From NCBI GenBank assembly GCA_029567375.1, contig JAKQLB010000198.1, positions 1-64,000 on the forward strand: DNA of 64,000 bases, read 5' to 3'. How positions within the stretch are numbered: the first letter of the stretch is position 1; each line of letters begins with the position of its first letter. The notes beneath the pieces were generated by a model. It worked only from the letters and a program-made list of their open reading frames with translations, had not been told where the DNA came from and did not search any database. The DNA is from Bacteroidota bacterium. Lineage in GTDB: Bacteria; Bacteroidota; Bacteroidia; Bacteroidales; UBA932. Made by a program: the position numbers and the translations under genes. Positions 9,232 through 17,881 of the stretch are shown here, piece by piece.

Positions 9232-9858
9232 TTATTCCTCTTTCGGTTTACGTTTTCCAAGCGGCCCGCTGAACTTGCCTCGATTGAGTGAAACACCATA
9301 TTTATTGAGAATGCGGAACACCGAACTGCGACTGTTGAATCCGCTCACTTTCCAGATGTCATCAATGGAATGCCCGTTATTGTACATCGCCACTATTGTC
9401 TTTTCACGCTCCGCCCTGCTAAGACTTTTCTCTTTGGTCGGCTGGTTGATATTCTGTTTCAGATGGATGATGTGGGCTGAAGCCTTGCGTAGCATGGCAC
9501 ATTCCTCCGGCAAAGAACCGAACATCTCCAGTACATCGGAGGCTTTTGTTTCCGGAAACAAATCCCCACGGCTGTCAATCTTGTCGTGAATGGAGACAAT
9601 CCGAACCACCTTTACCCGGCAGAACTCGATGAATGTCGCCAGCTCACGGGAGCCACGCAGGGCATTACTGAATTTTGAGACAACCAACTCGTCCCCACGC
9701 TCCAGACTTGCCATCAGCTGTTTCCATTGAGGGCGCAGTTTCTCGTGTCCGTTCTCTTCCTCTATCACTTGTACACAGCCGTATTGCTCCATCCACTCCT
9801 TGTCAGTGTCGAAGCCGTCATAACCGGCTGCCTTGAATATGTAACCTACTTTTGCCAT
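9232..9858 (-). CDS. Serine-recombinase-like protein with degenerate active site
   Basis: A 208-residue homologue of resolvases. The N-terminus MAKVGYIFKAAGYDGFDTD aligns with the resolvase GYARVST segment, but the nucleophilic serine is replaced (KAA). KFSNALRGSRELATF aligns with the KLDRLGR segment and lacks the first catalytic arginine. The C-terminal helix-turn-helix is intact (AMYNNGHSIDDIWKVSGFNS, then SVFRILNKYGV). I therefore expect a DNA-binding regulator rather than a recombinase. The start is the ATG at 9858, because a promoter -7 box lies at 9890-9897 and would be inside a longer frame. It heads the DUF262 operon and is divergent from the lipoprotein/relaxase operon. Confidence 0.75.
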   Translation of the reverse strand: MAKVGYIFKAAGYDGFDTDKEWMEQYGCVQVIEEENGHEKLRPQWKQLMASLERGDELVVSKFSNALRGSRELATFIEFCRVKVVRIVSIHDKIDSRGDLFPETKASDVLEMFGSLPEECAMLRKASAHIIHLKQNINQPTKEKSLSRAEREKTIVAMYNNGHSIDDIWKVSGFNSRSSVFRILNKYGVSLNRGKFSGPLGKRKPKEE

Positions 9859-9889
9859 ACTGATGTTCAATGCTAAATGATACCAACTG

Positions 9890-9897
9890 CAAAGGTA
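9890..9897 (-). promoter_or_regulatory. Bacteroides-type -7 box for the DUF262 operon
   Basis: The minus strand reads TACCTTTG, an exact match to TAnnTTTG. It lies 32 bp upstream of the ATG at 9858 and decides that start. Confidence 0.65.
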
Positions 9898-9918
9898 CAA
9901 AGTTTAATCTGAATAAAA

Positions 9919-10010
9919 TCATACTTACGAAAATAATTTGCAATAATTATACTCTGTATTTTCATTTGTTTTGCTCTTGTTTGTTTTGCCCATCATACTC
10001 GTAAGTATGA
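9919..10010. promoter_or_regulatory. Operator-like TCATACT sites between divergent operons
   Basis: TCATACT occurs at 9919-9925. At 9993-10010 it forms a perfect palindrome with its complement, TCATACT-CGTA-AGTATGA. The sites lie between the divergent recombinase-like and lipoprotein genes. The same half-site recurs as a cluster in the other divergent control region at 41363-41449, which suggests a common regulator. Confidence 0.6.
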
Positions 10011-10066
10011 AAAGGAAAGTATATTAAAGTTTGATTATTAAGTATTATTATACAAACTTTTATACT

Positions 10067-10074
10067 TACCTTTG
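10067..10074 (+). promoter_or_regulatory. Bacteroides-type -7 box for the lipoprotein/relaxase operon
   Basis: TACCTTTG matches TAnnTTTG and lies 24 bp upstream of the ATG at 10099. No clear -33 TTTG is seen at the usual spacing. Confidence 0.6.
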
Positions 10075-10098
10075 CAGCCATAAATCAATAATAATCGT

Positions 10099-11193
10099 AT
10101 GTGCAAAGGCTTATTCAAAGTGAAATCAGAGAGAAAAATCAAAGGTGTTGATGTTATATCATACTTAAAAAAGCAATCCGTTCTTGCCAAAGGTATTGCC
10201 GTATGTTTTGCCATCTTTATATTGGCATCGTGCGGAAAAAATACGGATGACAGTATGTTTCAGACAAGTGAAAGTGCTGTCAATGCTTACAGAACCTATT
10301 TGTCCGATATGCGTAGTATGGAAACCCTTTCGACCGAACATTTGATAGAGGCTGTCAACGGTTGGCAGGCACTTCGGGATTCAGTCTTTGTCCGTATCGC
10401 CAAAGACACGGCAGACCATATCCACGCAAAGTATGAAACCACCATACAAATGTTGCACGATTCCTTACAAACGGAGTTCATACGCCTGGCTAATTCAACC
10501 CCAAAAACATTCAAGGATGTATTGCTCATCAAGGAACGGACTTCCCCATACAGGCAAGATGCGGAACTGGCACAAGCGGTTGCGACAGCAGAATCGTTCT
10601 TCGACTCGTTGAATTCGATACCGCTTTACCGAAAAACGACAAAGAATATCGTATCTGTTTATAAGACCTTTCTTGCCCAAACTCTAAAATCCGGAATAAA
10701 CAGCAAAGATGAGATGCTTGACTTTATAAGAGAAGAAGACAGGCTGTTCCGTTCATTCCTTGCCCATCTTCCGGAACTTGCAGATGCCGACCTTTCTGCC
10801 ATTACAGGCGACACGGAGCAATGTTGCCTTTCGGTGTTTCAGTCGGCAGAGGACGGCAAGTTCTCTTACCGGGATGCCCTGATATATTTCGCCAAACGTA
10901 CCGACCGAAGAATCGTCTTCAATGCGTTGGTTTGCAGGAATGACATCAACCAAGACAAGGTCAAGACGGATGCACAGGCACGTGCGTATGTGTGGATGCT
11001 GTTGCAACCCTACATAGCATTGGACGATTTCAGTATGGCTGTGCTGTCCGATAAGGAAAGGGTGTCATTGCATGGTGTGGCAGAACAGATGCCCTCTATG
11101 ATAGCCAGACTAAACAAGATTATCGGTACTGACAATGACCAATGGGAAACTTTGCCGGAATTGTTTATCAAAACCATGATCACTTCCATTTAA
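10099..11193 (+). CDS. Putative lipoprotein of the element
   Basis: A 364-residue protein with a long basic start, a hydrophobic segment (about 30-45) and a lipobox ending ILASC at Cys46. It is thus predicted to be exported and lipid-anchored. The rest is mostly helical and charged, with no recognised catalytic motif. It is the first gene of the plus-strand operon that leads to the relaxase. The unusually long n-region before the signal segment may mean that translation starts later, but no other in-frame ATG is available. Function unknown; a role at the envelope during mating would fit the neighbourhood. Confidence 0.65.
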   Translation: MCKGLFKVKSERKIKGVDVISYLKKQSVLAKGIAVCFAIFILASCGKNTDDSMFQTSESAVNAYRTYLSDMRSMETLSTEHLIEAVNGWQALRDSVFVRIAKDTADHIHAKYETTIQMLHDSLQTEFIRLANSTPKTFKDVLLIKERTSPYRQDAELAQAVATAESFFDSLNSIPLYRKTTKNIVSVYKTFLAQTLKSGINSKDEMLDFIREEDRLFRSFLAHLPELADADLSAITGDTEQCCLSVFQSAEDGKFSYRDALIYFAKRTDRRIVFNALVCRNDINQDKVKTDAQARAYVWMLLQPYIALDDFSMAVLSDKERVSLHGVAEQMPSMIARLNKIIGTDNDQWETLPELFIKTMITSI

Positions 11194-11222
11194 AAACAGA
11201 AACAAATAAAAACTACAACGAT

Positions 11223-11669
11223 ATGCTACAACTCTTTTACAATGACTTTCTCTCCTTCGTGCCGCTCCAGCTTCCGCAACTATTGGATGTTACCACGATG
11301 GAGCAACCGCAGTTCTATGACGATTATGTCCTGCTCTCTTTTCCGCTTGCGGAACAATACGATCTGGAAGAAGTAATGGATATGTTGGAAGATGACATGG
11401 AGCTGATAATCCTTTACCACCATATTCAGACAGGGGCTACCAACTTCGGCAGCAGTACTTGTGCCTACTCCAATCCTACTTTCGGGCAGATGTTCAAGAT
11501 GAATGCAAGAGTAACAGATACCGGCAAGGTTGACCGCATTGATGTGACCATCTATGATTCCTTAGAGTTCATGTGTTCAGACATCTGTCTTGACCTGAAA
11601 CTCCACGAACAGGGCGGTTACTTCAAATATCGCAAAAATAAGGAAGAATTGCTCGCGGAGTTTATATGA
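11223..11669 (+). CDS. Hypothetical 148-residue protein
   Basis: The protein begins MLQLFYNDFLSFVPLQLPQL. The longer open frame begins inside the preceding gene, so I use the ATG 30 bp after that gene. It is soluble, acidic in the middle (DLEEVMDMLEDDMELII) and rich in aromatic residues. I do not recognise it. Its stop overlaps the next start as ATGA, which shows translational coupling within the operon. Confidence 0.6.
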   Translation: MLQLFYNDFLSFVPLQLPQLLDVTTMEQPQFYDDYVLLSFPLAEQYDLEEVMDMLEDDMELIILYHHIQTGATNFGSSTCAYSNPTFGQMFKMNARVTDTGKVDRIDVTIYDSLEFMCSDICLDLKLHEQGGYFKYRKNKEELLAEFI

Positions 11670-12046
11670 GACGGACGATATACCTGCAAATGCTTTATCT
11701 TATAGATATGCACAAGAGTTGGATTGCCTTGGATGGCAGTCGCAGTTATGCGCCACGTATCATCTTCAAGCGTAGCGGGGCACTTCTATGTACATTCCGC
11801 ACCATTCGTCTTCGGGCAATCTATAAACACAATGGCTATGAGCGCGGCACGAAATGGAGCATATCCGAATACGAACTGGACAGGGCACTGGCAGTGTATC
11901 GCAAGCGGAATCCCGAAGTCAAGGCCCGCCTGAAAAAGGGAGCGTTCTATATGGAAGCCAAAGATGTCAATGCCATTGTGGAGCTTGCCACATACGGTTT
12001 GCTCAAACTGGAACTGTCAGAATTTCCATTATACAAACAACGTTGA
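11666..12046 (+). CDS. Hypothetical basic protein
   Basis: A 126-residue, clearly basic protein (many Arg and Lys, for example YKHNGYERGTKWSISEYE and NPEVKARLKKGAFYM). It has no signal peptide. Its start overlaps the previous stop by four bases. A nucleic-acid contact is possible from the charge, but no family is recognised. Confidence 0.55.
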   Translation: MRRTIYLQMLYLIDMHKSWIALDGSRSYAPRIIFKRSGALLCTFRTIRLRAIYKHNGYERGTKWSISEYELDRALAVYRKRNPEVKARLKKGAFYMEAKDVNAIVELATYGLLKLELSEFPLYKQR

Positions 12047-12066
12047 TTATACAATACCCATTTATT

Positions 12067-12561
12067 ATGATTTGGATTATCATTGAATTTATTTTCCCGG
12101 CATTGCTCATTGCATTGCCCTTGTCATTGTACAGAAGCAACCGCCTTTTTATGGCAAAGTTCTATTTAAGGATGACGGCAAGCGGGAACGCACGCAAACT
12201 CTATGTGCGCTGTATGCTCATACTTATTCTCCTGTATCACTATATCTATGCAGGCGGACATTTCGGAGAATGGGGCATCCTGGTATCTACCATCCTGTGT
12301 GCCATTCTGTTCCCGTTCAAACGTGCGGACAAATGGTTGGCCGGACTTCACGAGGAACAGAAGCGTTTCTTTCTGGCGGCACTGCTCGCATTGGCAATTT
12401 GTGCAGTACCGCATCTGCACACCACAGCCGTTACGCTTGGCTTTCTTCTTTTGGCTGCCATGTTCTATCCCTCTTGTAACGTGCTGTCAAAATGGGAAGA
12501 TGAAGAAACCAAGAAACAATGGTGTAAGAATCCCAGAACATTGTCCGAATACTACTATTGA
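12067..12561 (+). CDS. Hypothetical four-helix membrane protein
   Basis: A 164-residue integral membrane protein. About four hydrophobic segments are visible: residues 1-20 (IWIIIEFIFPALLIALPLSL), about 45-60 (LILILLYHYIY), about 65-85, and about 100-135 (FLAALLALAICAVPHL and LGFLLLAAMFYP). The soluble tail is short and charged. The gene lies 20 bp after the basic protein. It probably serves the same operon-encoded envelope process; the family is not recognised. Confidence 0.6.
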   Translation: MIWIIIEFIFPALLIALPLSLYRSNRLFMAKFYLRMTASGNARKLYVRCMLILILLYHYIYAGGHFGEWGILVSTILCAILFPFKRADKWLAGLHEEQKRFFLAALLALAICAVPHLHTTAVTLGFLLLAAMFYPSCNVLSKWEDEETKKQWCKNPRTLSEYYY

Positions 12562-12645
12562 CATCATCACGCAATGCTGCCATGAATAAGTGGATAGTGG
12601 CAGTGGACTCGAATCCACAGATAGTCAAATTAAAAAACGACCGAA

Positions 12646-13497
12646 ATGACGAAAGACAAGAATAGATGTGCCAATCAGATATTGGCGGATATGGAACTCT
12701 TCGACTTCCTCAAAGAGAAAGTCGGAGAAAGAAAGACGAAGACCGGTGCCTACCACGACCTGTTGGAAAAGTGTGTGGCAGGATTCGTAGTCCCTTTCCT
12801 CAAGAATCACGAATACGTGTTGCAGGCTGACCAATGCCATGTGACCATTTCCGACCTTGCATCGGAATGGCATTGGCACAGGGCTACCGTCAGGACATTC
12901 CTCGACAAGTTGGAGGATATGGGGCATATATATCGTACACGCTTTGCCAAGAGTGTGGTCATTACAATGGTGTTCAACAAAACCGGCATTGGCAATTCTA
13001 CTACCACTTATAATGGTCAAGCGGAGATTCGACCTGCCGATGAGTTTGATGCCGCTCTATCCAAATGGATAACCGGCAATTTGACAGACTCACAGATGGG
13101 TGATATATGTGAACAATACTACGTAAGTCGGTTGAAAGAGATTGCCGACAATTCTCCTGTTGGTGGCTCTGGAAGCCAAACGTCTTCAAAGGACAAATCA
13201 GCAGATGAACTTACCCGGACATTGGTTCAGCGCATAGCCGTTGCCGGACTGAAGCGAACCATACGAAACTCACGCTTCGACAACCCGACCGCTTTTATCG
13301 ATTTCTTCCACTTCGAGCTGGGGGATGACTGGTCTTCTCTTTTGGCTGCATCCAAGATGACCGCCAAGATAATCCTCGACGGTGAAAGTGAGGTAACGGG
13401 CGCAAGTTCCGATGAGATAGAGATCCTTGCCACGCTCAAAGAACCGTTCAAGGCTCTATGGGCGAAGTGCCGGGAAGACGATTCGGACCTTTTATAG
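12646..13497 (+). CDS. Winged-helix-like DNA-binding protein
   Basis: A 283-residue protein. About residues 60-110 look like a winged helix: VTISDLASEWHWHRATVRTF, then LDKLEDMGHIYRTRF. The remainder is helical and unrecognised, apart from a polar linker (GGSGSQTSSKDKSAD). It lies just upstream of the candidate oriT and the relaxase gene. That is where auxiliary relaxosome or replication-control proteins are often encoded, so oriT binding is a reasonable inference. It could equally be a regulator of the operon. Confidence 0.55.
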   Translation: MTKDKNRCANQILADMELFDFLKEKVGERKTKTGAYHDLLEKCVAGFVVPFLKNHEYVLQADQCHVTISDLASEWHWHRATVRTFLDKLEDMGHIYRTRFAKSVVITMVFNKTGIGNSTTTYNGQAEIRPADEFDAALSKWITGNLTDSQMGDICEQYYVSRLKEIADNSPVGGSGSQTSSKDKSADELTRTLVQRIAVAGLKRTIRNSRFDNPTAFIDFFHFELGDDWSSLLAASKMTAKIILDGESEVTGASSDEIEILATLKEPFKALWAKCREDDSDLL

Positions 13498-13500
13498 GCT

Positions 13501-13728
13501 TTACAACAGTTGTTGTAAGTTTCTACCAGATTGTATAACCACGGACAAGCCGTGATACCCTACGCTTATAGGCTTGCCATTCCAAGCGTGCAGCAGTGCT
13601 TGCACGGTGACCAAACAGAGGGAAGTAAGGGTAGCCTAATACCCCAATAGCATAAAGCTATCGGGAGAGGTGCCCGGACAAGCAGCAAGCTGGGGCAAAC
13701 AGGATGTCCGAAAAACAGAAAAGAGAAT
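13501..13728 (+). other. Candidate oriT: cluster of inverted repeats upstream of the relaxase gene
   Basis: This 230-bp gene-free stretch holds at least four inverted repeats. They are TTACAACA/TGTTGTAA (13501-13518, 2-bp centre), CACGG/CCGTG, CGTGCA/TGCACG and ATAGC/GCTAT. MobV-family relaxases nick next to such hairpins directly upstream of their own gene, so this is the best oriT candidate in the window. The first repeat could instead terminate the preceding gene. Confidence 0.5.
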
Positions 13729-15180
13729 ATGGCAAATGCAAAGCAGGTGATGGATTTCCGACCATCAAAAGGCATAACCACAGCACAAAGCAACGAACAC
13801 CAACGCAGGTGGACGGAAAAAGGCTGGGAGCGTGCCGTGTCGGTCGGGAACTATGATCCGACAAGAGAACATTTGAATTTTGAGATAAGGGCAGGTAAGG
13901 TCTGCCCTATAGATAAGACACGGAGCATCCCGGAAAGAATGTCCGATAATTTGTTGGCGAGAGGAATCAAAGACCCAAATGCAGGTTTGGCAGAGCCACG
14001 TTTCCGCACGGTGGTCAATTTTATTTTCGGAGGTTCACGTGAACGTATGCACGAAATAGCTTTCGGCAGTCAGATTGTAAATTTTGATAAGGGAGCGGAC
14101 AATTCCCATGTCGAGAGGTGCAAGGATATTGAAGAATGGGCCAAGGACGTCTATTCATTCGTTTGTGGCAAATATGGAGAGGAGAACATTGCAGCTTTTA
14201 TCGTACACATGGATGAACTGAATCCCCATGCGCATTGTACCTTGTTGCCAATCCGTGACGGCAAGTTTGCATACAAGCAGATTTTTGCAGGAAAGGACAA
14301 GTACGAGTTCAGCGCACGGATGAAGCAGTTACATAGCGACTTCTCAGAAGTGAACAAGCGTTGGGGAATGTCACGTGGTAGCAGTATATCCGAGACCGGC
14401 GCAAAACACCGCACCACCGAAGAGTACCGCCGACACCTTTCGGAAGAATGTACCAATATCGAAGAACAGGTTGTCCAACATAAAAAAGCACTGTCCGACT
14501 TAAAAGTGGAAATCAGTCTGGCAGAACGCAGGGTAAAAGGCTTGACCTCAATGGTGGACAACCTCAGAAAGGCGAAAGCGGAAAAGGAATACCAGTTGTC
14601 GGCATTGGAGCGCACCCTTCAATCCCATCAGGGAGATACGGCTGCCATTATAGCAGAGAGGGATCGGTTGGAAAAGGAACTGGCTTCTATCCAAACGAAA
14701 CTGGAAGACAAGCAGGATAAGCTACGGACGGCTGACCAACAACTTGAAGCCCTTAAAAGGGACATGGATGCCATTGGCGAGCGCACGGAGGAGTTGAAAG
14801 GCGAAGCCTATAAGTACATCCGTGAAATCCATTCCAACGTGGATGTGCTGCTCAAAGATGTAATGTTGGAAACATTGGTCAGGGAGCACTCGGCACGATT
14901 GGGAGAAATGGGACTTTCCGAACAGTCCCGATTTGACGGTTCATTACTGCAAAGCCTGACGGAACAAGGATCGGAAGTGATGCACTGCGCCACGCTTCTG
15001 TTTCTCGGAATGGTCAATGATGCCACTACTTTTGCCGAAACGCATGGCGGTGGTGGAAGCTCCAGTGACCTTAAATGGGGACGGGACGATGACGAGGACA
15101 ACCGGGCCTGGGCAAGACGGTGTATGATGATGGCAAGCAAGATGATGTGTCCGGCTTCCGGCAAAAAGCAGAAACGATAA
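13729..15180 (+). CDS. MobV-family relaxase
   Basis: A 483-residue mobilisation protein of the Pre/Mob (MobV) type. The N-terminal relaxase domain covers about residues 1-225. Its motif III, HMDELNPHAHCTLLPI (about 164-179), matches the HxDExxPHxH metal-binding pattern of this family. The region 235-365 is a long coiled coil rich in Glu, Lys and Leu, usual for MobV proteins. The C-terminus is basic. The enzyme should nick oriT, covalently hold the 5' end and be carried to the recipient through a type IV channel. A cluster of hairpins upstream may be its oriT. Confidence 0.9.
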   Translation: MANAKQVMDFRPSKGITTAQSNEHQRRWTEKGWERAVSVGNYDPTREHLNFEIRAGKVCPIDKTRSIPERMSDNLLARGIKDPNAGLAEPRFRTVVNFIFGGSRERMHEIAFGSQIVNFDKGADNSHVERCKDIEEWAKDVYSFVCGKYGEENIAAFIVHMDELNPHAHCTLLPIRDGKFAYKQIFAGKDKYEFSARMKQLHSDFSEVNKRWGMSRGSSISETGAKHRTTEEYRRHLSEECTNIEEQVVQHKKALSDLKVEISLAERRVKGLTSMVDNLRKAKAEKEYQLSALERTLQSHQGDTAAIIAERDRLEKELASIQTKLEDKQDKLRTADQQLEALKRDMDAIGERTEELKGEAYKYIREIHSNVDVLLKDVMLETLVREHSARLGEMGLSEQSRFDGSLLQSLTEQGSEVMHCATLLFLGMVNDATTFAETHGGGGSSSDLKWGRDDDEDNRAWARRCMMMASKMMCPASGKKQKR

Positions 15181-15235
15181 TCGGCAGGAGGTAGTTTCCT
15201 GCATCGGATGTGAAATCTATAATAACAGAAAACGT

Positions 15236-16732
15236 ATGAGAAATAAAATAGTATTTGTAATGGCAATGGCAGGAATGTGCTGCACACTGCAAGCGAAGGC
15301 GAATGTACAACCTGTCCCACAGGATAGTGTACACTATGAATCCTATATGGAGAAGGAACTGATGTTTCAAACCGCAGAGCCGACTTATCACAAGGGAGTG
15401 CTGGTAACTTCACCATGGAACGGCAACTGGTTTGTCAGTCTGCAAGGTGGTGCAAGTGCTTTCATCGGCAGACCGATTGGCTGTGCTGATTTGTTTGACC
15501 GGGTACAACCATCGTTATCCGCATCAGTCGGCAAATGGTTCACTCCACAGATCGGGGCAAGAATCGGGTATGGAGGTTGGCGGTTCAAGGACTGCAACCT
15601 TACTGCCAATGACTATCATCATTTCCACGCCGACCTGATGTATAATGTCCTTGGCGGACTGTATGCAAAGAAAGAAAATCCACGTTGGGGCATTGTTCCA
15701 TACGTTGGCCTTGGAATGATGTATAATCCTCAGAACGGTCAGAAACCATTTGCCATTTCTTATGGCATACAAGGGCAATACCGCATCTGCAAACGGCTGG
15801 CAGCATTGCTGGAGATTGGCAATGCTTCCACTTTCCAAAACTTTGACGGATATGGGGAAGCCAACCGCTTCGGGGACAATATGCTCTCCGTTTCTGCCGG
15901 ACTGTCTTTCACGATTGGAAAGGTCGGGTGGAAACGAACCGTTGATGCGACTCCTTATATTCGGCAAAACGAGTGGTTAGTGGAATATGCTTCGGAGTTG
16001 TCGGAAAGCAACCGCAGGTACATTGGTCAACACGACAGGGATATGCGTACCTTGAATGAACTGAAGAAAATTTTGGATATTGAAGGATTGCTTGAAAAGT
16101 ACAGCCGGCTGTTTGAAGACCATGAAAATTTAAGCAGTGGTTATCCTAAAAATGATTACAGCGGACTGAACTCGCTCAGGGCAAGGTTGAAGAACAGGCG
16201 TTGGGATGGCAAGTCGCCTTTGTCCAATGACAGCCTTGCGGTTTGTTCCGGAATTGCCAATGTGAATGTAGATGATAGTGGAAATTCAAATGAAGTCCAA
16301 TCGGACAATCTTGCCAAAGCTCAGGAATTGACAAATATGGGCGGAGACAGCATTGCCACCTATAACCACTCGGATTATCTGTCCTTTATAAACTCCGGCA
16401 ACGAGTGCATCGGTTCTCCCGTTTATTTCTTCTTTGAACTCGGCACAGCGAAGTTGACAGACAAGTCACAGTCGGTCAATCTTGATGAACTGGCACGTGT
16501 CGCAAAGAAATACGGATTGTCGGTTACTGTTGTAGGTGCGGCTGATGCAGCCACAGGGGCTGCCGATGTAAACGACAGGTTAAGCATATCGAGAGCCGAT
16601 TATATTACCACAGAATTGGTTAAGCGAGGACTGGCAGTTGATGTGATTACCAAGGTCGGCAAGGGAGGAATCTCAGATTACAATCCTACCGAAGCCAATC
16701 GACATACCAAAGTATTGCTTTATATGAAATAG
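15236..16732 (+). CDS. OmpA-family outer-membrane protein
   Basis: A 498-residue exported protein. The signal peptide covers about residues 1-22 (MRNKIVFVMAMAGMCCTLQA). Residues 60-245 resemble an outer-membrane beta-barrel with alternating aromatic strands (WFVSLQGGASAFIG and GIVPYVGLGMMYNPQNG). A helical linker follows. The C-terminal OmpA-like peptidoglycan-binding domain covers about residues 385-498. It starts at VYFFFELGTAKLTDKS, includes LSISRADYITTELVKRG, and ends with NPTEANRHTKVLLYMK. Such proteins anchor the outer membrane to the wall. Located just after the relaxase gene and before a terminator, it may stabilise the mating surface or act in surface exclusion; this is inferred. Confidence 0.8.
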   Translation: MRNKIVFVMAMAGMCCTLQAKANVQPVPQDSVHYESYMEKELMFQTAEPTYHKGVLVTSPWNGNWFVSLQGGASAFIGRPIGCADLFDRVQPSLSASVGKWFTPQIGARIGYGGWRFKDCNLTANDYHHFHADLMYNVLGGLYAKKENPRWGIVPYVGLGMMYNPQNGQKPFAISYGIQGQYRICKRLAALLEIGNASTFQNFDGYGEANRFGDNMLSVSAGLSFTIGKVGWKRTVDATPYIRQNEWLVEYASELSESNRRYIGQHDRDMRTLNELKKILDIEGLLEKYSRLFEDHENLSSGYPKNDYSGLNSLRARLKNRRWDGKSPLSNDSLAVCSGIANVNVDDSGNSNEVQSDNLAKAQELTNMGGDSIATYNHSDYLSFINSGNECIGSPVYFFFELGTAKLTDKSQSVNLDELARVAKKYGLSVTVVGAADAATGAADVNDRLSISRADYITTELVKRGLAVDVITKVGKGGISDYNPTEANRHTKVLLYMK

Positions 16733-16769
16733 AAAACAAAAGATACTTTTTGCTTCATGATTTGAATTG

Positions 16770-16800
16770 GGAGAGCCTGTCCGTGATGGATCGGCTCTCC
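16770..16800. terminator. Terminator hairpin between convergent genes
   Basis: GGAGAGCC (16770-16777) pairs perfectly with GGCTCTCC (16793-16800). It sits between the ends of the OmpA-like gene and the AbiEii gene and could serve both directions. Confidence 0.7.
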
Positions 16801-16816
16801 TGCATTATAAAGTGCA

Positions 16817-17881
16817 TTATCCTAACTTTTGTATTTCACTCCAATAGAAGAACGCTTCTGCATTTGTCTTCTTAAATTTGTTCAACTTAGTTGATAATGG
16901 AGGTTGTATCGTTGTGTTGATTAATAAATTCGCTTCGGACGGATTATAATGTTTTACCTCGTGTATTCCTTTGCCGATAAGTTTAGCGAGATAGGCGGCT
17001 TTTGAAGCATTTGTGATAGCACTTTCCAAAGTATAGACTTCACTATGAATAAAGCCACGCACTTTTTTTATTCCATCTTGAATCATGTCAAACTCTTCTT
17101 GATTATCTTGTCCACGCATTACGATACATTTAGCCGTATCATAAATATCATCCAAAACTTTTTGAATTGCATCAGGACTCTCACCTCTGTATTGAAGTTC
17201 AACCATCGCAAACTTATTGAATGTCTCTGTTGTAATGGACAAGTCATTGACAATATCGAAAAGAGATGCAATGTCAAATAGTTGTTTGCATATTTCCATT
17301 GAGCAATTCTTTTCTCCTTTGAAAAAAGGAATCCCGGTCGTGTGAGGAGCAAATGCAGTTAATTTATCGCCAAGCAAATCCTCTTTACTTGGTAACTTTA
17401 CAATTATGGGGTCTCCCTCTGTTTTTAACAACCGGCTTTGAATAGGAAGTTCCACTACATTTGCATAATGAATTTCCTCGAATAATACATCCAACAAAAT
17501 CTTATCCTGACGTCCTCCTGCCGGATATGCCACTTGGTAAAAGAATTTGGCGTGTTGTTTCGGAATATCGGTACGAGAGATACGCTCTACCAATTTGACC
17601 TCTCCAAAGCCATATTCTTCGGAATACTTTTCAAGATAATCTTCAATTCTTGTTCCAGGAGGACATATTATATCAATATCGATAGAAAGTCGTTTGCCTG
17701 TATCAAGATGAAGCATTAAGGACGAACCTCCCTTGAACAAAAATGGGCAACCCGATCGAGCCAATGCTTCCAACAATGAGAATGCACGGATTGTTTTCTC
17801 AACGAGGGTTATATCTTTTATCTTATTGTCTTTGGCGACTTGTTCTATCCAAGACAAAGTCCTGCTATCGGGATGTATCAT
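16817..17881 (-). CDS. abiEii: AbiEii-type nucleotidyltransferase toxin
   Basis: A 354-residue protein with the nucleotidyltransferase motif KGGSSLMLHLDTGKRLSIDI followed by DII, that is GGSS plus the R-x-S-x-D-x-D pattern of the AbiEii/MenA toxin family. The invariant downstream Lys/Asp region is present as PSKEDLLGDKLTAFAPHT. Family members transfer nucleotides to tRNA or other targets and cause abortive infection or growth arrest. The start overlaps the antitoxin stop by four bases (ATGA), the usual arrangement. The pair protects against phage and can stabilise the element. Confidence 0.85.
   Translation of the reverse strand: MIHPDSRTLSWIEQVAKDNKIKDITLVEKTIRAFSLLEALARSGCPFLFKGGSSLMLHLDTGKRLSIDIDIICPPGTRIEDYLEKYSEEYGFGEVKLVERISRTDIPKQHAKFFYQVAYPAGGRQDKILLDVLFEEIHYANVVELPIQSRLLKTEGDPIIVKLPSKEDLLGDKLTAFAPHTTGIPFFKGEKNCSMEICKQLFDIASLFDIVNDLSITTETFNKFAMVELQYRGESPDAIQKVLDDIYDTAKCIVMRGQDNQEEFDMIQDGIKKVRGFIHSEVYTLESAITNASKAAYLAKLIGKGIHEVKHYNPSEANLLINTTIQPPLSTKLNKFKKTNAEAFFYWSEIQKLG

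Noticed and set aside
9232-9858. Functional site-specific resolvase
   Set aside because: The serine nucleophile and one catalytic arginine are not present at the aligned positions.
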